From: Leuctra nigra
Taxonomy: Eukaryota; Arthropoda; Insecta; Plecoptera; Leuctridae
Assembly: GCA_934045905.1 (NCBI GenBank)
Contig: OW203767.1
Coordinates: forward strand, 25,800,785-25,864,784
Reading direction: 5' to 3'
DNA: 64,000 bases
Positions 1-12,914 of this stretch are shown here, piece after piece (position 1 is the stretch's first letter; the number at the start of each line of letters is the position of its first letter). The translations under genes and the position numbers were made by a program. Under the pieces are notes generated by a model. That model saw only the letters and a program-made list of their open reading frames with translations. It ran no database searches and was not told the origin of the DNA.

Positions 1-560
1 CTATTGGTTTATTAGTATCCCCAGCATACAAAACTAAAGTAACAACGATTAATGCCTGGATACTTATGTAGTTGTGATGAAGACTCACCTTCAATGGGTT
101 GTATGGCTCTGTGATGAAAATCCAAACAAAAGAGGCACAACAAAACTGTAATTATTTCACGATTTGTGTCACATTAAATGGTTTGAACTGAGACAAACTA
201 TTCAGCAGTGAACACTGCATTCACGGACACAGATAATAATTGAAATCACATTCAAAATCACTCAAAAGGACGTAAACTACACACTCATGACACTCTGTAA
301 AATATCAACAAACGTCAAACGCCGCGTTTGAAATGAAGAAGGGAGAACGGAAACAAGTTGATTCACGAAGATGGCCGACTGCCGAGTTCATAAAAGAAAC
401 TTTACTAATAACGTTTAAAATGGTATGAATACTTTGCTTTGGAATTGTAAACATATTTATTCTTAAATCAATATATACATGTGAAATGTAGATGTAATTA
501 TTATAGAAATGAAGTTATAAATATGAAAAAAATAAGTCATTAGAGCAGCTCAAATTCAAA
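1..560. other. Intergenic, nothing recognised
   Basis: AT-rich sequence. I see no coding exon, RNA gene or repeat that I can support here. Confidence 0.5.
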
Positions 561-566
561 CAGTCG

Positions 567-726
567 TAGCGCCCGCGCGGGCCGTCCCTAGCCATTCCCG
601 GGCGGGACCAAGACGGGACATTCCTAGAAATTTTACAGCCAGATAAAACGGATCGGTTGGGCTCCGTTGGGCAGGCCCAGGGCATGCCCTAGTAGTTCCC
701 GCCCGGGACGTCCCACTTGGGCGCTA
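567..726. mobile_element. GC-rich hairpin MITE
   Basis: A block of about 160 bp, far more GC-rich than its surroundings. It begins TAGCGCCC and ends GGGCGCTA, so its ends are inverted repeats, and further inverted GC-rich segments (GGGCGGGAC and GTCCCGGGCGGG types) lie inside. The superfamily is not identifiable. Confidence 0.5.
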
Positions 727-727
727 G

Positions 728-1234
728 ATGGGCAGAAGCCCGGGCCGCCCAGTGTTTGTAGGGTCGGTACTGTGGAGTAAGGCGGTAAGAAATGAGACGA
801 AAGTCCATATGTTTAAGTCTCTTGTTGAAAGCTGCATTACCTACGGATCCGAGGTCTGGACAATAAACCGAAGGTTACAACATAGAGTGAATGCAGTTGA
901 AATGGCGTTCTGGAGAAGGTCTTGCGGCGTTACTCTTTTTGACCACATTAGAAATGAGGAGGTAAGAGACAGAATGGGGGTCGAAGCATCACTTACAGAA
1001 AGCATAGAAGCAAAACAGCTACTCTGGTATGGCCATATGAGGAGGATGCCAGAAAAACGATTGCCTGCCAAAATATGGAAGTTTAAACCTAGAAGAAGAA
1101 GAAAGAGAGGTCGTCCAAGAAGAATGTGGCTTGATGGCATTGGGGAAGCCTTGGAGAAAAGAAATCTTCTCGAACAAGATTGCCATAACCGGGAGGTGTG
1201 GCGTGCGGGATGCGGAAAACGGCCCGAGCTGTAG
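728..1234 (+). pseudogene. LINE reverse transcriptase, C-terminal fragment
   Basis: An open frame of 168 codons; the recognisable part starts near 800. Motifs YGSEVWT, RRSCGVTLFDHIRNEEV, LLWYGHMRRM and RKRGRPRRMWLD in that order are typical of the region after the RT catalytic core in RTE/CR1-like non-LTR retrotransposons. The catalytic domain (YADD) is missing, so this is a 5'-truncated insertion. A short (AT)n tract follows the stop, as often seen at LINE 3' tails. The first codons are read-through from the adjacent GC-rich MITE. The clade is an inference. Confidence 0.75.
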
Positions 1235-1391
1235 AGAATCCGCTAAATATATATATATATTAATATAACAAATGCAACCACATAGGTAGGTACATTTATA
1301 ATTATAGTTCCAAGAGTGATAAAGGAAGACAGAGCTGTATCAATTAATAAGAGTAACGAAAGCAGTTGTTGCGTACTGTCCTGGAATCAAA

Positions 1392-1821
1392 CTAGGAAAA
1401 CGCTCAGTGTAACGCGTTGATAAGCGAGCACGGGTACGTGCAAATTCTCGAACCGGAAATGCGTACACAACGCACAGAAAACATATACATCCATATGGAA
1501 TTGATTATGATATCAACTTAAAAGTGTATGCTTTTCATCGAAACTTTAAAATAGCATCTAAGCACCTGGTTCATAAAGCAAATCAGAATCAATTTTCAAT
1601 TGGCACTGGAAAACATTCATTTCGATACTTCATTACTGACAGATATTAAAAATGTAAATAACTTCATACGTTCTTAACTGATTGGGATGAAATTTTGTAA
1701 AATAAGAGACAATATTGGTCTTAATGATCATGCAAAATATGAGTTTGATCAGAATTATCGAAGACCGTTTTCATTTTTCAGCCTATCAGGAGATATTTAT
1801 TTAAATTTTAACCAATGAATC
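1392..1821 (-). mobile_element. Helitron-like family 1, 3' end copy
   Basis: Read on the minus strand, this ends in a hairpin (stem AACGC/GCGTT, 10-nt loop) followed by TTTTCCTAG, with the flanking base T. The subterminal sequence GTGCTCGCTTATCAACGCG recurs in many places in the window. The 5' part is missing or replaced by the next copy. Confidence 0.6.
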
Positions 1822-2722
1822 TGAGTAACGCGTTGATGAGCGAGCACGGATACGCGCAACACCTCGAACCGAAATTCTGTCTATCGAAAATGTCATTAAA
1901 AGCCAATAATTCTAAAATTTCGCCACAGATTTGTATAGAAATCTCAAAACATTCCTAAAATATTGGTCCAATAAACCATGCAAAGCTTTAAGTTGATCAA
2001 TTGAACCTTTATGATTGAACTGTTCCGTGTTAATTTTCAAAAATCACAGGATCTTCAAAAAATATACCTGAGACCACTCATATGATATAAGTGTGTCTAC
2101 ACAATATCAGATCGACTGTTGAACGGTCATTATCAGTTTCATTTGCGTTTGAAAGTTTCTGCTCTAACTACCTTGCCTTGAACTGAAGAGTCGAAGTCGC
2201 CGTGAATTTGACAGCCAACACGCTAATAGTCCGTAAAATGTCAATAACGTTTGGATTTAAACACAGATTAGTATGAAAATTGTCAAAAATGCAGATAATG
2301 TTGGACCCAACCATCATGCGAAGTTATAAGTTGATCGTTCAATCGGTTATAGTTTAAATTTCTAAAAACACAGGAAAGATGGTTTTAAATTTTAACCAAT
2401 GGGAGGATTTGGCTGAAACTTTGTTTGATTGGGTACAATGTTGGGGGTAATGACTTGTCAAAATTTCAATTTGATCAAAACAACCAATCGAAAGTTAATT
2501 TTTTTTAAATTTGAACCAATCAATGGATTTCAAAAAAATTAGGGTCTGCAACAATCAGAAATGTTACGTACATGTGTGCAAAATTTCAGCTCGATCGAAG
2601 AAAAACTCTGACCTGTATATCGTCAGTAACAGAAAAAAAAAAAAAAAACAAAAAAAAAAAACAGAGGTCCGTGCCAAAAGAGCCAAATGGAGACGCTCGC
2701 TTCGCTCGCTCAATAAAATCAT
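1822..2722 (-). mobile_element. Helitron-like family 1, nearly complete copy
   Basis: About 0.9 kb. On the minus strand it begins TTGAGCGAGCGAAGCGAGC, preceded by host A, and runs to the hairpin region near 1822, where the final CTAG is lost. The interior consists of diverged modules (AACCAATGGGAGGATTTGGC and CAACCAATCGAAAG types) shared with the copy at 22.66-23.63 kb. An A/T-rich open frame inside is a low-complexity artefact. Confidence 0.6.
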
Positions 2723-2754
2723 AGTTAAAAACAAAGTAAAAAAACTGTTTAAAA

Positions 2755-2930
2755 TTAATAGGTAGTCCTTCCCTTAGATAAGAACTCATCGATCGAGTAG
2801 AACGAGTTGTCTAGTAGAAATGCTTTAACTTTCAACTTGAAATGAGTGTCGTTGTTCCTTGATGTCTTTATAATGTTCCCTGGGAGTGCATTGTACAGCC
2901 TACTGCCATGCTCCTGCCATTCTGCAAAAC
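2755..2930 (-). pseudogene. LINE reverse transcriptase extreme C-terminus
   Basis: The minus strand reads in one frame from about 2928 to a TAA at 2755-2757. It contains SRLYNALPGNI, then HFKLKVKAFLL and FYSIDEFL. The pattern RLYN.LP.....F+.+...+L closes many jockey/CR1-like RT ORFs. Only the last 55 or so codons remain, so this is a 5'-truncated insertion. Confidence 0.65.
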
Positions 2931-4778
2931 GCCGTCAGACTAGATTCTGAGTCGGCAGAATTCCATTTTTGGATGTTAAATCCAAGACAAATTCGCATAG
3001 ATTTATTAATCATAAATTTGTGTATATTTAGAAATTCATAATTAAACATAAATTCACCTAATTTCTATAAAGTACCTCCAAATCAATTCAACAAACACGT
3101 TAATTTCGTCTCGTTTAATCTGTTTTTTTGAACTGTAACTTCAATCATTTGTAGCTTTTGTCCTTATGAATGAATATGTTTGAAACTTTCACATATAACA
3201 TTCTAAACTTTCTAATATTCCACGACCGCCTTCTCCCCAGCATCAGTCTTACACTCCCAAACATCACCATAATCATTCATTCGTCGTAATAGGAAACTCT
3301 CTCTAGCTGTAGAATGGATTGAAAACGTGAAATATTGGAACTATAATTGCATATCAAGGATGTAGATAAACAAAATACGTCATACATGGATTTTGCCGCC
3401 AAAATGTCACATGCAATTTCAGTTTGATATAATATTATGAACGAAAATGTTAATTTTTTCGGGTTAAAAGTGTATTTGTCTTTTTGTGTTGATATTTAAA
3501 AATTTATAATAACTTTTTTTAAGGAGACTTCCCTTGCGACGAATTAGCACATTTTGTTAATTCAGCTCACCCGATGAAAATAGTTGTATCGTGGCTGAGT
3601 ACAGGACACGTAGGGATTAGCTTTTTTCGGCAAATTTTAGATAAAATTTAAAATTACATGATAATTTTTTTCATAGAGGAAACAAAACATTATTGTCTTG
3701 TGGAGCGCACTCCACTGCATTTTTCTCTATGAAGAAGTGAAATGATTTTGTACCTATCTTCCTTTAAAAAATATGAGTCCACTAAATGAAAATTCGAAAA
3801 CTATCTATTCATTCCTTTATTTCATATTTTCCTCAATTTCACAAAAACCGGAATCTTATGTCCTGATTAACGACTATGAAAACGTGTATAATAAAATATT
3901 AAATGTATATTAAATGTATACGTTAATATTAAATTATCTGGAAACAGATACGCATAAATATTTCTTTTTGGAAAGTATTTATGTATCTTATAGATTTAAA
4001 AATTATCTTTCACAACACTGCAAAATTAAATGAATGGAGGTATTTTAACTTTTGAATGTCCAAAATGTTGTTTGCACTCTGGAGGTCACGGGAAGGTCAT
4101 TCATTGCCTCGCAGTGTGACCTTGACCCTTTTGCACATGTGAAAAATGACCTCGGTCATTCCCCTTGGTCATTATGAGTGGCCTCTGGAACGTGTGACGT
4201 TCCTTGATTTGAAGTGGGAGGAAGATTCTTTGTTCACCGCTCTGTCTGAGGATTGGGACTTTGAGCGATAATTCACATATTTATGTCGTGTGATTCTGCG
4301 TTTGATACTCCCTGTTTTGATTTGAATATGCTTAAACAACATTTACTCTTGATTTTCATTGCATTTGATTTTCAAAGTCTGTATCCAACTCTAAGCATAT
4401 AGTTTCGGACTCGAGTAATCTGATTAAGTTACCTTCACTTTAGGGTCTTAAACCCATGTTTCAAACTTGAATTACTTTTAATAATCTAGAGTAAATTTTC
4501 TATTTGGTTTAGATACGAGTACTGAGGAGCTGAAGTGAAGCCTGGAAGTCGGAAGCAGGAGTAAATGGATCGGTATTAATTGAACAAAATATTATTTGTT
4601 AAGAATGTTATATTATATTGTTAATAAGTACAAAGGCTATCTAATTCAACAACTTGAATAAATGTTATGAGAGATTAATGAGGTATTAATGCTAATTATG
4701 TAATAAATGGTACAAAAATCATAAACTGGTCAGTGCTTGGTCCGTCATAGTACAAGTCCATAGAGTTCGAGCATAGAG
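2931..4778. other. Intergenic and PPO-A 3' flank, nothing recognised
   Basis: No exon or repeat recognised. The part next to 4779 should hold the PPO-A 3' untranslated region, but I see no clear AATAAA on the minus strand close to the stop, so the transcript end is not placed. Confidence 0.4.
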
Positions 4779-7700
4779 TTACTGTGGGCCTCTGTTGACT
4801 GCCAATGGAGCATCGGTACGTCCTTGGAGGAACCGAATGCTGATGTCTTGAACTCGCATGTTGGACGTGAGGAACGTTGCAAGGGTGTCAGAGCCGTCAC
4901 GCGGCTGGCGATCGAACGGATATCCCATGGAGCGACGATCAGGGTACTTCTTGTCTCGCAGGCCGCAGAAGCTGGCTGCGTCAGCGCACACACCGTCCAC
5001 CTTCTGATCAATCTGTAAGCAAGAGAACATGATTGAGAGTGAGTTTGGCTGAATTGTATATCTACTGCTCTACAAACCAAACGGCATCCAAATCACATTA
5101 ATGAAACTTGTTTCGAGTAAACTCCAAAATGTGATTCAGTCTATGCTAATTGCCACTGGTGAAAGTAACAACCTAAACACAAGAGTTGACGTACTAAATG
5201 GGGACGTAGGGCATTCGAGCTCAATATTACGAAAGTGTTCTGCTTGTTGATGCAACGATACCAATAACACAATAATATAAAAAATATCACTTGGGTGCTA
5301 TATGTTTGGTAAGGTATAACTGTACCAAGTTTGGGTTTTTACGAAGTACTATCTTTACTGAGAACGACTGGAAAATGTATAATGTAAGAACAAAACGCAG
5401 ATACCTTGTCATTGGCATAGTCGGACACCATGACAAAGAGCTGGAACTGCATTCCTTCGCCGGTGGCCTTCGGAAGCAGCATGTGGTCGGGCCAGCCGCA
5501 GCCGCAGAAGTTGAAAATCGCTTCAGCCTGAGTCCCTGCCTGGGGTCGATTTGCATCTAAGTTACGGAATGTTCGCTCGAATGGAATCGTCACGGAACTC
5601 TCGCTGGAACGACGCTCAATCGTGTTTGTCTTCGGTTTCACTGAGAAGTAAAAGAAAGTAAAGTCACTCCGGATATTGGTTTATTAAATCATTTCTTGGG
5701 CATGTACACTTGGCACAACAAAAATTTACTGATAAATGTAAGATCCCACCATCAGAAGTCAGTCCAAGCGATCTCCGGAGAGGTCACTTACTAGAGTGAG
5801 ACATGGATCCATGTCTCACTCTAGTAAGTGACCTCACATTTCAATGATAATAACAAGCTTTGATTCGTATGGGACATGACCAGCAGTTATTCAAATTTAA
5901 CAATCAATTTTTGTTGTGCCGAGTGTACCTATTGATTTTTAAAGCTAGATGTAAAAGTCATGTTGTCCTTTCAATAATTGTGTTTGCTTCGCTTTATAGT
6001 AATTGTCTGCACTTATTACAATTATAGGGTCTTAAGGAAATAACTGCTGAATTAATTTAGAAATACCGTTTTAGCTTTTTGTCATGACTTGGGCAAAGAC
6101 AGTTTTGACGATACTAAAAACATCATTTTAAATCTGTCGGAGTCATATTAGGTACCTAGTGATAAAATATTGCCTTGTTCTTACAATTGACTGTGAACTT
6201 GTCCATCTCAATGAAGAGCTCCTTCTGGTCTCGGAACAACATCGGCAAGCCACGTTCGTCGACCTTGGGACCGAGGAAGATGCGACACGTTCCCTGTCGC
6301 GCCGCGCCGGAGTTCTCCACAGTGATCTTGTACGAGAACGGAGCGTGTTGGAGGTGAGTGAATCTGGCGAAGACCGGTCCTCGTGGATTGAAGTCCATGC
6401 CTCGAGACAAGTCCACGTCGTTCTGTTGCCAGTATGTCTGGAGAATGTTCTTCGTAGCGGGCCACTTGGTGTTGGGGTTGGTGACATTCACTTCAACGTT
6501 GGTGACTCGAACTCCTGTGAAGTCGAGGTTGGCGACAGTGTAGCGCGGCAGAGTGGCCTTGTACTCTTGGAAGATGTCGTCCACCATCGCGTGCCAGCGG
6601 TAGAAGATGGGGTCACGCATGGCAGTGGCGGAGTCACCCATCACGCCGAAAGTTTCCTGTAAAAAGAGTAAATGATAATTTAGTTTTGTAATTTATGGAA
6701 CCTTAACAATTTTTTTTGATATTGCCAATATTGACTAGTAATTCTAAAACAGCATCCAGGTTAATAAAACATGCATGAATGTGTATGAAAATGTAATATG
6801 ATAGCTACCTACTTGGTTTTATTTAAGTCTGGATGAAGTTTCAAAGTTTTGTAGGTACTTTCTTTATAAACCTGTCATAGTTCTGAATGGTAGATAATTT
6901 CCTCACCAGATGTCTGTTGTCTGGATCGTGACACAGTGCGATGGCAATGTGGCCAAGATTGTGCAGATCTCCGTAGAGGTTGCGATTCACCGAGAGAATG
7001 CTGGACTCCATCATGTTGCCGAGGATGTCGATGCCTCCCGCTTCCGTCAGTTCGATTCGATCACCGCGGTTCTGTGAGAGCAGCGAGAATTTAGTGGTGA
7101 TCATAATTTTAGAAAGCATTTCTCGGTTCTTCAGTCTGTCCCACTTACGTTGATAACGGAGCCGGTGTGGATGGCTTGATAGAATCTCTCCCTCCAACGT
7201 TCAATGTCGGAAAGATCGAACTTGATCTGATCAACTTCACGATTGATGTCCTGGAATATACACAAAAAATTAAGTCATTAAAATAATGTTTCCTATGAAA
7301 CAACTTCTTAAAAGTAATCACCTATGATTACCTCCATCGTTTTGGGATTATGACTGTCTCGTTGAAGAATTTATAATATTTTGAAGCGACAAAGTTATAG
7401 TAAAATACCAAAAGGCAATGGTCTTTGAAATCCGTTGACACTTCTTCAAAATTTTGATCTCAAAAGTTACGAGCATTTACGAGAGCGGTACCTACCTAAA
7501 GTAATGCCTTTGTGGGCATAACTTTTGGGAAATTACATTCAAGAAGAAGTGAACAGGTTTTACTGAGCAATTCCTTTACATTTAGGTACCTACTACAAAT
7601 TTGTCGCTTCAGCATTGTTACACCTACGTCGTTATTACCAAGGTCCCTAAATGCATCACAAGCATATCTCTGTCTATCTTGAACGAAGACACACTATTGC

Positions 7701-10700
7701 TGAGGCTAAAGGAGGGTTCTCACGGACGTTCCAAACCTGCCAAGTTTGTCCAAGTTCCGAATCGCCGTTCCAAAAACCTTCGTGTGAACTATGAAAAGAT
7801 TCGCACTGCGAAGTTTGAGTTCCAAACTTTCATAGTTCACACGGGAGTTTTAGGAACGGCGAATCCGAACTTTGGCAAACTTGGAAAGTTTGGAACGGCC
7901 GTGTGAATCTACCTTAAGCCTTCCTCTTCACTGTATTTCTACCAGGAATTCTATTGATGAAATTACGTACACTCAGCAAGGCATTGCGATGTCTGGGCGG
8001 CCATGTCCTGCTGGCTATCATGCTGTCCAACTTGGGGAAGTAACCCTCGGGAATCGGTTCACGGATGTTGACGAATCTCTTTGTCCTCGGAAGTTGGTTG
8101 CTGAATCTCTCAAGATTGTATCGAGCCAACAGCTGATGATGCATGTAGTAGAACAACTCTCCACGACGATCCTTGTTGACGATCTCCATTGCGGCATCGT
8201 TGGGGTACACGAGATGCCAGTGCCAGTGATGAAGATTGATGCCGATGTCTTCACGGAAGTAAGCGAGACGATGTTCATCTTCAAGATCGGATGCTGTGTA
8301 GTCTCGTGGGATTTCAAGTGGGATCTAGGAGTTTCAATCAAACTGCGTGTTATAGAGAGCAGTAGCAAAGCAAGCCACATCCCAATAGGTACACTCGACA
8401 ATTCATAAAACAGTATTTGAAAGAAATGGATTGTCTGAAAAAAATGTGATAGCATCATCCGATGAAGTCTATACTTACTCGTCATCTACCTCTAGTAGGT
8501 GAGCTCTGATTTCATTGATAATGACAAGTATTGATTGTCAATGAACCTGACCAGCAGCCAATCTGTTTCGTTCGAATACCGTTTTATGAATTGTCGAGTG
8601 TACATAGTAATTAAAAAAATGAAGGTGATCGATCATTAGTTAAGGTGAAAGTGATAATTAGGAGTTAATGTGGTAGTCGAAACTGCATATTGTTTCAATT
8701 TATTCGGGCACATCATAATGGTATAACTTTCGATTCCCTTAAAAGCAGAGAAGAATGTCACTAAATTTGATCTTTATCAAAGAAGGGGTATGACCTTATC
8801 AAAAAATTAAATGAAAAATATAAAAATGCTTAAAGTTGAAATTGTTTCTACTTGCTTCTTGTAATGAACCCGTCCTTATCTTCATTTACCACTGTTTTGC
8901 AGCCTTCCTATTCAAATATACTATATTCATACCATATTCAAATAAAAAATAAAAATAAAAATACCATCTCTGAGCTATTAAACATGAGTACTGATAGTCG
9001 GTGACGGTTCTGGGTAAACAACGTAACATTTAAATACAGTGACATTGCACTCACACGGGCCCCCTCTGGAGCGACGTTGATCTCCTCTCGGACTTCTCCG
9101 AAGACGCTCTTCCCGATGAACTTGTCCGGGAAGACTTCGCTCAACGGAGGAAGCGCAACATTGCGCGTGTCGGGGCGATGGAGAAGAGCAACGGAGTAGG
9201 CGTAGATGAACAAGAACGAGTTCAAGTTGTCGCGGGCGTACAGCGCGACGGACGTGAAATCCTCGACATTGCGCATCCCTGAAATAACGAGAAATAACGA
9301 TAATAAAGTCTATTCAAAAGGATTTTGGTCGCTAGCATATATGGCTGTGGGCGGTGACTTCGATAATTGGCCAATCGGGAGGCGACAGTTTGACGTTGCG
9401 AAACTATCAATTGTTTTTTTCTTGCATTAAAATGTCTGGAATCTGACGTTGCCTCCCGATTGAATTATCAACTGTAATCGAAACTTTACAAACGGTAGAA
9501 ATTAATGATTTATTTAATAGTGGTAGATAGAGGTAGGTAGTTATATCGAAAATATAACTATTTTGTATTAAGCTGAAGACTATTTTAATTTATAAAGTTA
9601 TTCCTAAAATTTATACATAATACATTTCAAAACTAATAAACAGCATTTTTTTAAAATATAGATGCCACAATAATGGTTTTATTATTAGAAAGAATAGAGA
9701 GCTTCAAGGTAGCCGAACTGATGAACATGTATGTGTATCATGATATAATATATCATGAGCCATGTATGTATCATGTATAATGTACCTATATATCATGAGA
9801 AAAACCTGTCGACATGTTACGTTTGATCTTATTATTGTTTGTAGAGAAAAAACTGAATTGGTCTGAAGAGCCGAATGTTGTGATTGAATGAGTCGCACCC
9901 ATGAAGATATTGATGAGCCGAGCAGCTATCTGCCGATGCCACGGCATGAAGAGAGAGAAGGCATCGCGACGACCCAGTTGCTTCGCGAAAGTCAGATCGG
10001 GCAGCGTGATCTGACCGACAGCCACATGATTTGCATCTTCGCCGAACTTGGAAACGATATCTGGACCGCTTCCCTTGTAGCGCTCAGCCTGGATTCAAAT
10101 ACTTTAATTAATTTTGTAACAGGTACATCTTCTCCCAAATTTGCATGTACACTATTGGTACAATTGATTTATCGAGTTTCATTCTGTTGTGTTCAATTAT
10201 TTTATGGAGGGATAAATGTTTCGATCATCAAATCGTTGATGCTATATCAACATGTATCATGTACACACCACATCCAATCATCCAAATACATCCATTTTGA
10301 TATTACATCCAAATGGCATTTTTTCCCACTCGGCAAAAGAGAGAAAATCAATTTATTGACGACTGTCCATAAACATGGTTGACTATAAAATCCAGCTTAC
10401 TAATCAATAATAAACTACAATTACATTTAAATTAATTACAATTATTGTATTAGTACATTGATTTATTCAACCATTTTCAACGTCCTCATAATGTTATTAT
10501 ATATAAAATTCGCAACGTTTTCTAATGTCGGTGAAAACTGGCCCATCAGTAAATAGCTAATTGAAATATGAAATTAATGACTAAGTATCTAGTAATCTAG
10601 TCATACTCACCAAGTATGTTTGAGGAACATCAAAGACGATATTGTTGTCGCCCTTGGGGATGAAGGCTGGCTCCGAAGGGCGCTCGAACAACAGAGCAAG

Positions 10701-10739
10701 GTTGTTTGAGGCTTTCTTTGCAGGTGCTGGTTTCGCCAT
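4779..10739 (-). CDS. PPO: Prophenoloxidase A (701 aa, 9 coding exons)
   Basis: Zymogen of phenoloxidase, the hemolymph type-3 copper enzyme that oxidises monophenols and o-diphenols in melanisation, wound healing and immunity. Exons (high to low): 10611-10739, 9899-10088, 9055-9278, 7971-8324, 7149-7250, 6907-7071, 6185-6656, 5405-5640, 4779-5012. All introns are GT-AG with matching phases and total 702 codons with the stop. There is no signal peptide, as usual for insect PPOs. CuA: HHWHWH (His214, His218) and FYYMHHQ (His244). CuB: LHNLGH (His370, His374) and FYRWH (His410). GCGWP, the thioester-like motif, is at 592-596. The ATG (10737-10739) opens MAKPAPAKK and is followed by the conserved LLFERP segment. 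Oddity: the activation junction is Lys57-Phe58, not Arg-Phe. PPO-B is its tandem paralogue. Confidence 0.96.
5707..5925. mobile_element. TA-flanked MITE with internal perfect palindrome (PPO-A intron 7)
   Basis: Element of 219 bp with inverted ends beginning CACTTGGCACAACAAAAATT, flanked by TA on both sides (5705-5706, 5926-5927), as in Tc1/mariner-type elements. Positions 5781-5834 are a perfect 54-bp palindrome centred on GGATCC. The body resembles the elements at 8392-8600 and 17815-18023. Confidence 0.75.
7710..7914. mobile_element. Foldback MITE with TAA target duplication (PPO-A intron 4)
   Basis: Element of 205 bp. The arms are long imperfect inverted repeats (CGGACGTTCCAAACCTGCC on the left, GGAAAGTTTGGAACGGCCG on the right), starting AGG and ending CCT. 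Flanking TAA at 7707-7709 and 7915-7917 fits PIF/Harbinger-type insertion. Confidence 0.7.
8392..8600. mobile_element. TA-flanked MITE (PPO-A intron 3)
   Basis: Element of 209 bp with inverted ends CACTCGACAATTCATAAAAC, flanked by TA at 8390-8391 and 8601-8602. It is nearly identical to 17815-18023 (also 209 bp). Tc1/mariner type by its target site. Confidence 0.8.
9361..9466. mobile_element. Possible small inverted-repeat element (PPO-A intron 2)
   Basis: GATAATTGGCCAATCGGGAGG on the left is matched by an inverted copy (GCCTCCCGATTGAATTATC) about 60 bp further on. No clear target duplication, so the boundaries are uncertain. Confidence 0.3.
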
Positions 10740-10857
10740 TTCGATTCAGCGCAAATCTGTAATTACATCACATTTATCATTTATTATACACAATTCGAGG
10801 TTCGGGATATCTTGGGAATATAAGGAAAAGAAAGTAGATAGCATTTGGTGTTTGTTC

Positions 10858-10872
10858 TTTTTTTATTTTATT

Positions 10873-10903
<31 letters not shown>

Positions 10904-10905
10904 TT
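10858..10905. repeat. (TTTA)n microsatellite, left arm of the palindrome
   Basis: A run of about 11 ATTT units. Its reverse complement, (AAAT)n, is at about 13840-13890 in the other arm. Confidence 0.85.
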
Positions 10906-11435
10906 GGTAATACATTGAAATCATATACAGGAAAATAAGTAACTTCTCTCCCCTATCAGATAATACCTGTGTCGGGGAGATATATGCTGAAGTCATAAAT
11001 TATAGTATTCAAATGTTTCAGTTGAAACAGTTGTCAAAAACATGAAAATAATCTAGACAATCTAAATATAAAACTAAATCTAAAACATAATATTATACAG
11101 TAACAGTTTAACTATTTAAAAATATTGAGAGTTGACAGATATTTAAGTACATGAGATTGTCAATGAGATCTAGGTAGGTATACAAAGTTAACAATTGAAA
11201 ATATGGAAATATGAATAAATGGACCTGTTGCGTAAAGTATGCTTACAAATACAAATGATTAAACACATATCTTGTATTCAAAGTATTCAAAGTACACATC
11301 ATAATTCCTGAGGCAACCAGTCATTCAGCTTTTCGCAGGTTATTTTATATTTTTAATGATTATTGTAAGATTATTTTGTAAGTTTAAAGATATACTGTTC
11401 TCTTCTGTCTTCTTCTACCTAATGTTTTATATTTT

Positions 11436-11830
11436 TCAATAAATATTTCTTTGAAGGATTTCGGTCGGACATTGACTAATCCATTCCTTAAGTGAACGTT
11501 TAAAAGAAGTTAATTGATTTTTCGAAGTTTTGGTGAAGTTCTTGAGATTTTCTGGAATAAGATTATAAAATTTTGGACCCACAAATTTTCCGTGATGCTG
11601 ACAAATACTTTTATTAACTCTTTGTATTTCTATGTTATTTGCCGTTGAAGATTTGGTAGAAACCCTATTGTTGAGAGAAGGCATAGTACGCTTGTTTTTA
11701 TGAAAGTGCATTATTGTAAATTGGGTGTAAATCTTTATTAATGGGAAGACACCTATTTCCTTATATAATAACTCAGTATGATATAGGTGGTTCTTTTTGT
11801 ACATAATTTTTAATATTGTATTTTGTAAAG
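11436..11830 (-). pseudogene. LINE RT C-terminal remnant, left arm
   Basis: The minus-strand frame contains HHGKFVGPKFYNLIPENLKN, then LTSFKRSLKEWI, the closing pattern of jockey-like RT ORFs. Upstream codons up to 11900 are translated family-2 terminus, not LINE. An inverted near-identical copy is at 12915-13309. No catalytic domain is present. Confidence 0.65.
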
Positions 11831-12914
11831 TAGATCCCAGAAAAAAACACTCCGTGTAAAAAAGGCAGCCAAGTCTCTTTACTTTAAAAAAATTCAACAC
11901 CGAAAAGGAGTGATATCAAAAAAGAAGCCAAGTCAATGACATTTCCAAATATTTAATCGTATCTTTGAAATAAAAGTATAAACACCGAGAAATACTTTAC
12001 AAAAGGACTTGGCGCATCGTTTTTTTAAAGACATCATTCTATCCTATAAGTGGAAAGAAATTTACAATTAGGTACATTTTCCTCTTTTTTTTAGAGCCAG
12101 TATCTATGAATCAAGCTACTTTTAGTAATGGCTATTTTATAGTTTTGTCAATGGCGATAGAAGAAAGATTTTATGTTGTAATAGAAAAGTAATGTAAGGG
12201 TGGAAGAATTAAATAACAATTGGAAGTGGGCTCATTTATATTTTTATAGCACTGTTAATATGGTGATATTAGAAGGGTATGTTTTCATAATTTGATCTTG
12301 ATTGAGGGAAATCATGAAACGTTGTAAAATAATTACTAACTATCTATGGAACACTATTATATATTTTTGAAGTGTCAAGTGTATAAAGTTAAAAAATTGA
12401 AAGAAATTCCATGTGCCGTCTCTGTGTACTTTGTGAAATGTATTGTTATAAAATGCGGATTAATAGAAATGTATTTCATGATGCGAAGGTATAACGCATG
12501 AGACTTAATTATGTTGACCACGAAACAATATTACGAAGATAACTATTGTGTATTTATAGAAAACATAGGCAACAAGTTTCATAGCGTATATATTCAAATA
12601 GAAAATATTTTACAGTAGGTATGTATAATATGTAATTGAAAGATGTGTCCCTATTATTCTAAAAATTCTAAATGACGGTTGTATATAAAGGGCATATGCT
12701 TATGAATAGAAAAATGTCTTTAAAAAAACGATGCGCCAAGTCCTTTTGTAAAGTATTTCTCGGTGTTTATACTTTTATTTCAAAGATACGATTAAATATT
12801 TGGAAATGTCATTGACTTGGCTTCTTTTTTGATATCACTCCTTTTCGGTGTTGAATTTTTTTAAAGTAAAGAGACTTGGCTGCCTTTTTTACACGGAGTG
12901 TTTTTTTCTGGGAT

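Noticed and set aside
2511..2765. 84-codon lysine-rich plus-strand frame
   Set aside because: Poly-A/T tract inside a Helitron-like element.
6159..6662. 167-codon plus-strand frame opposite PPO-A exon 7 (also 4824-5018, 60079-60507)
   Set aside because: Antisense shadows of PPO exons.
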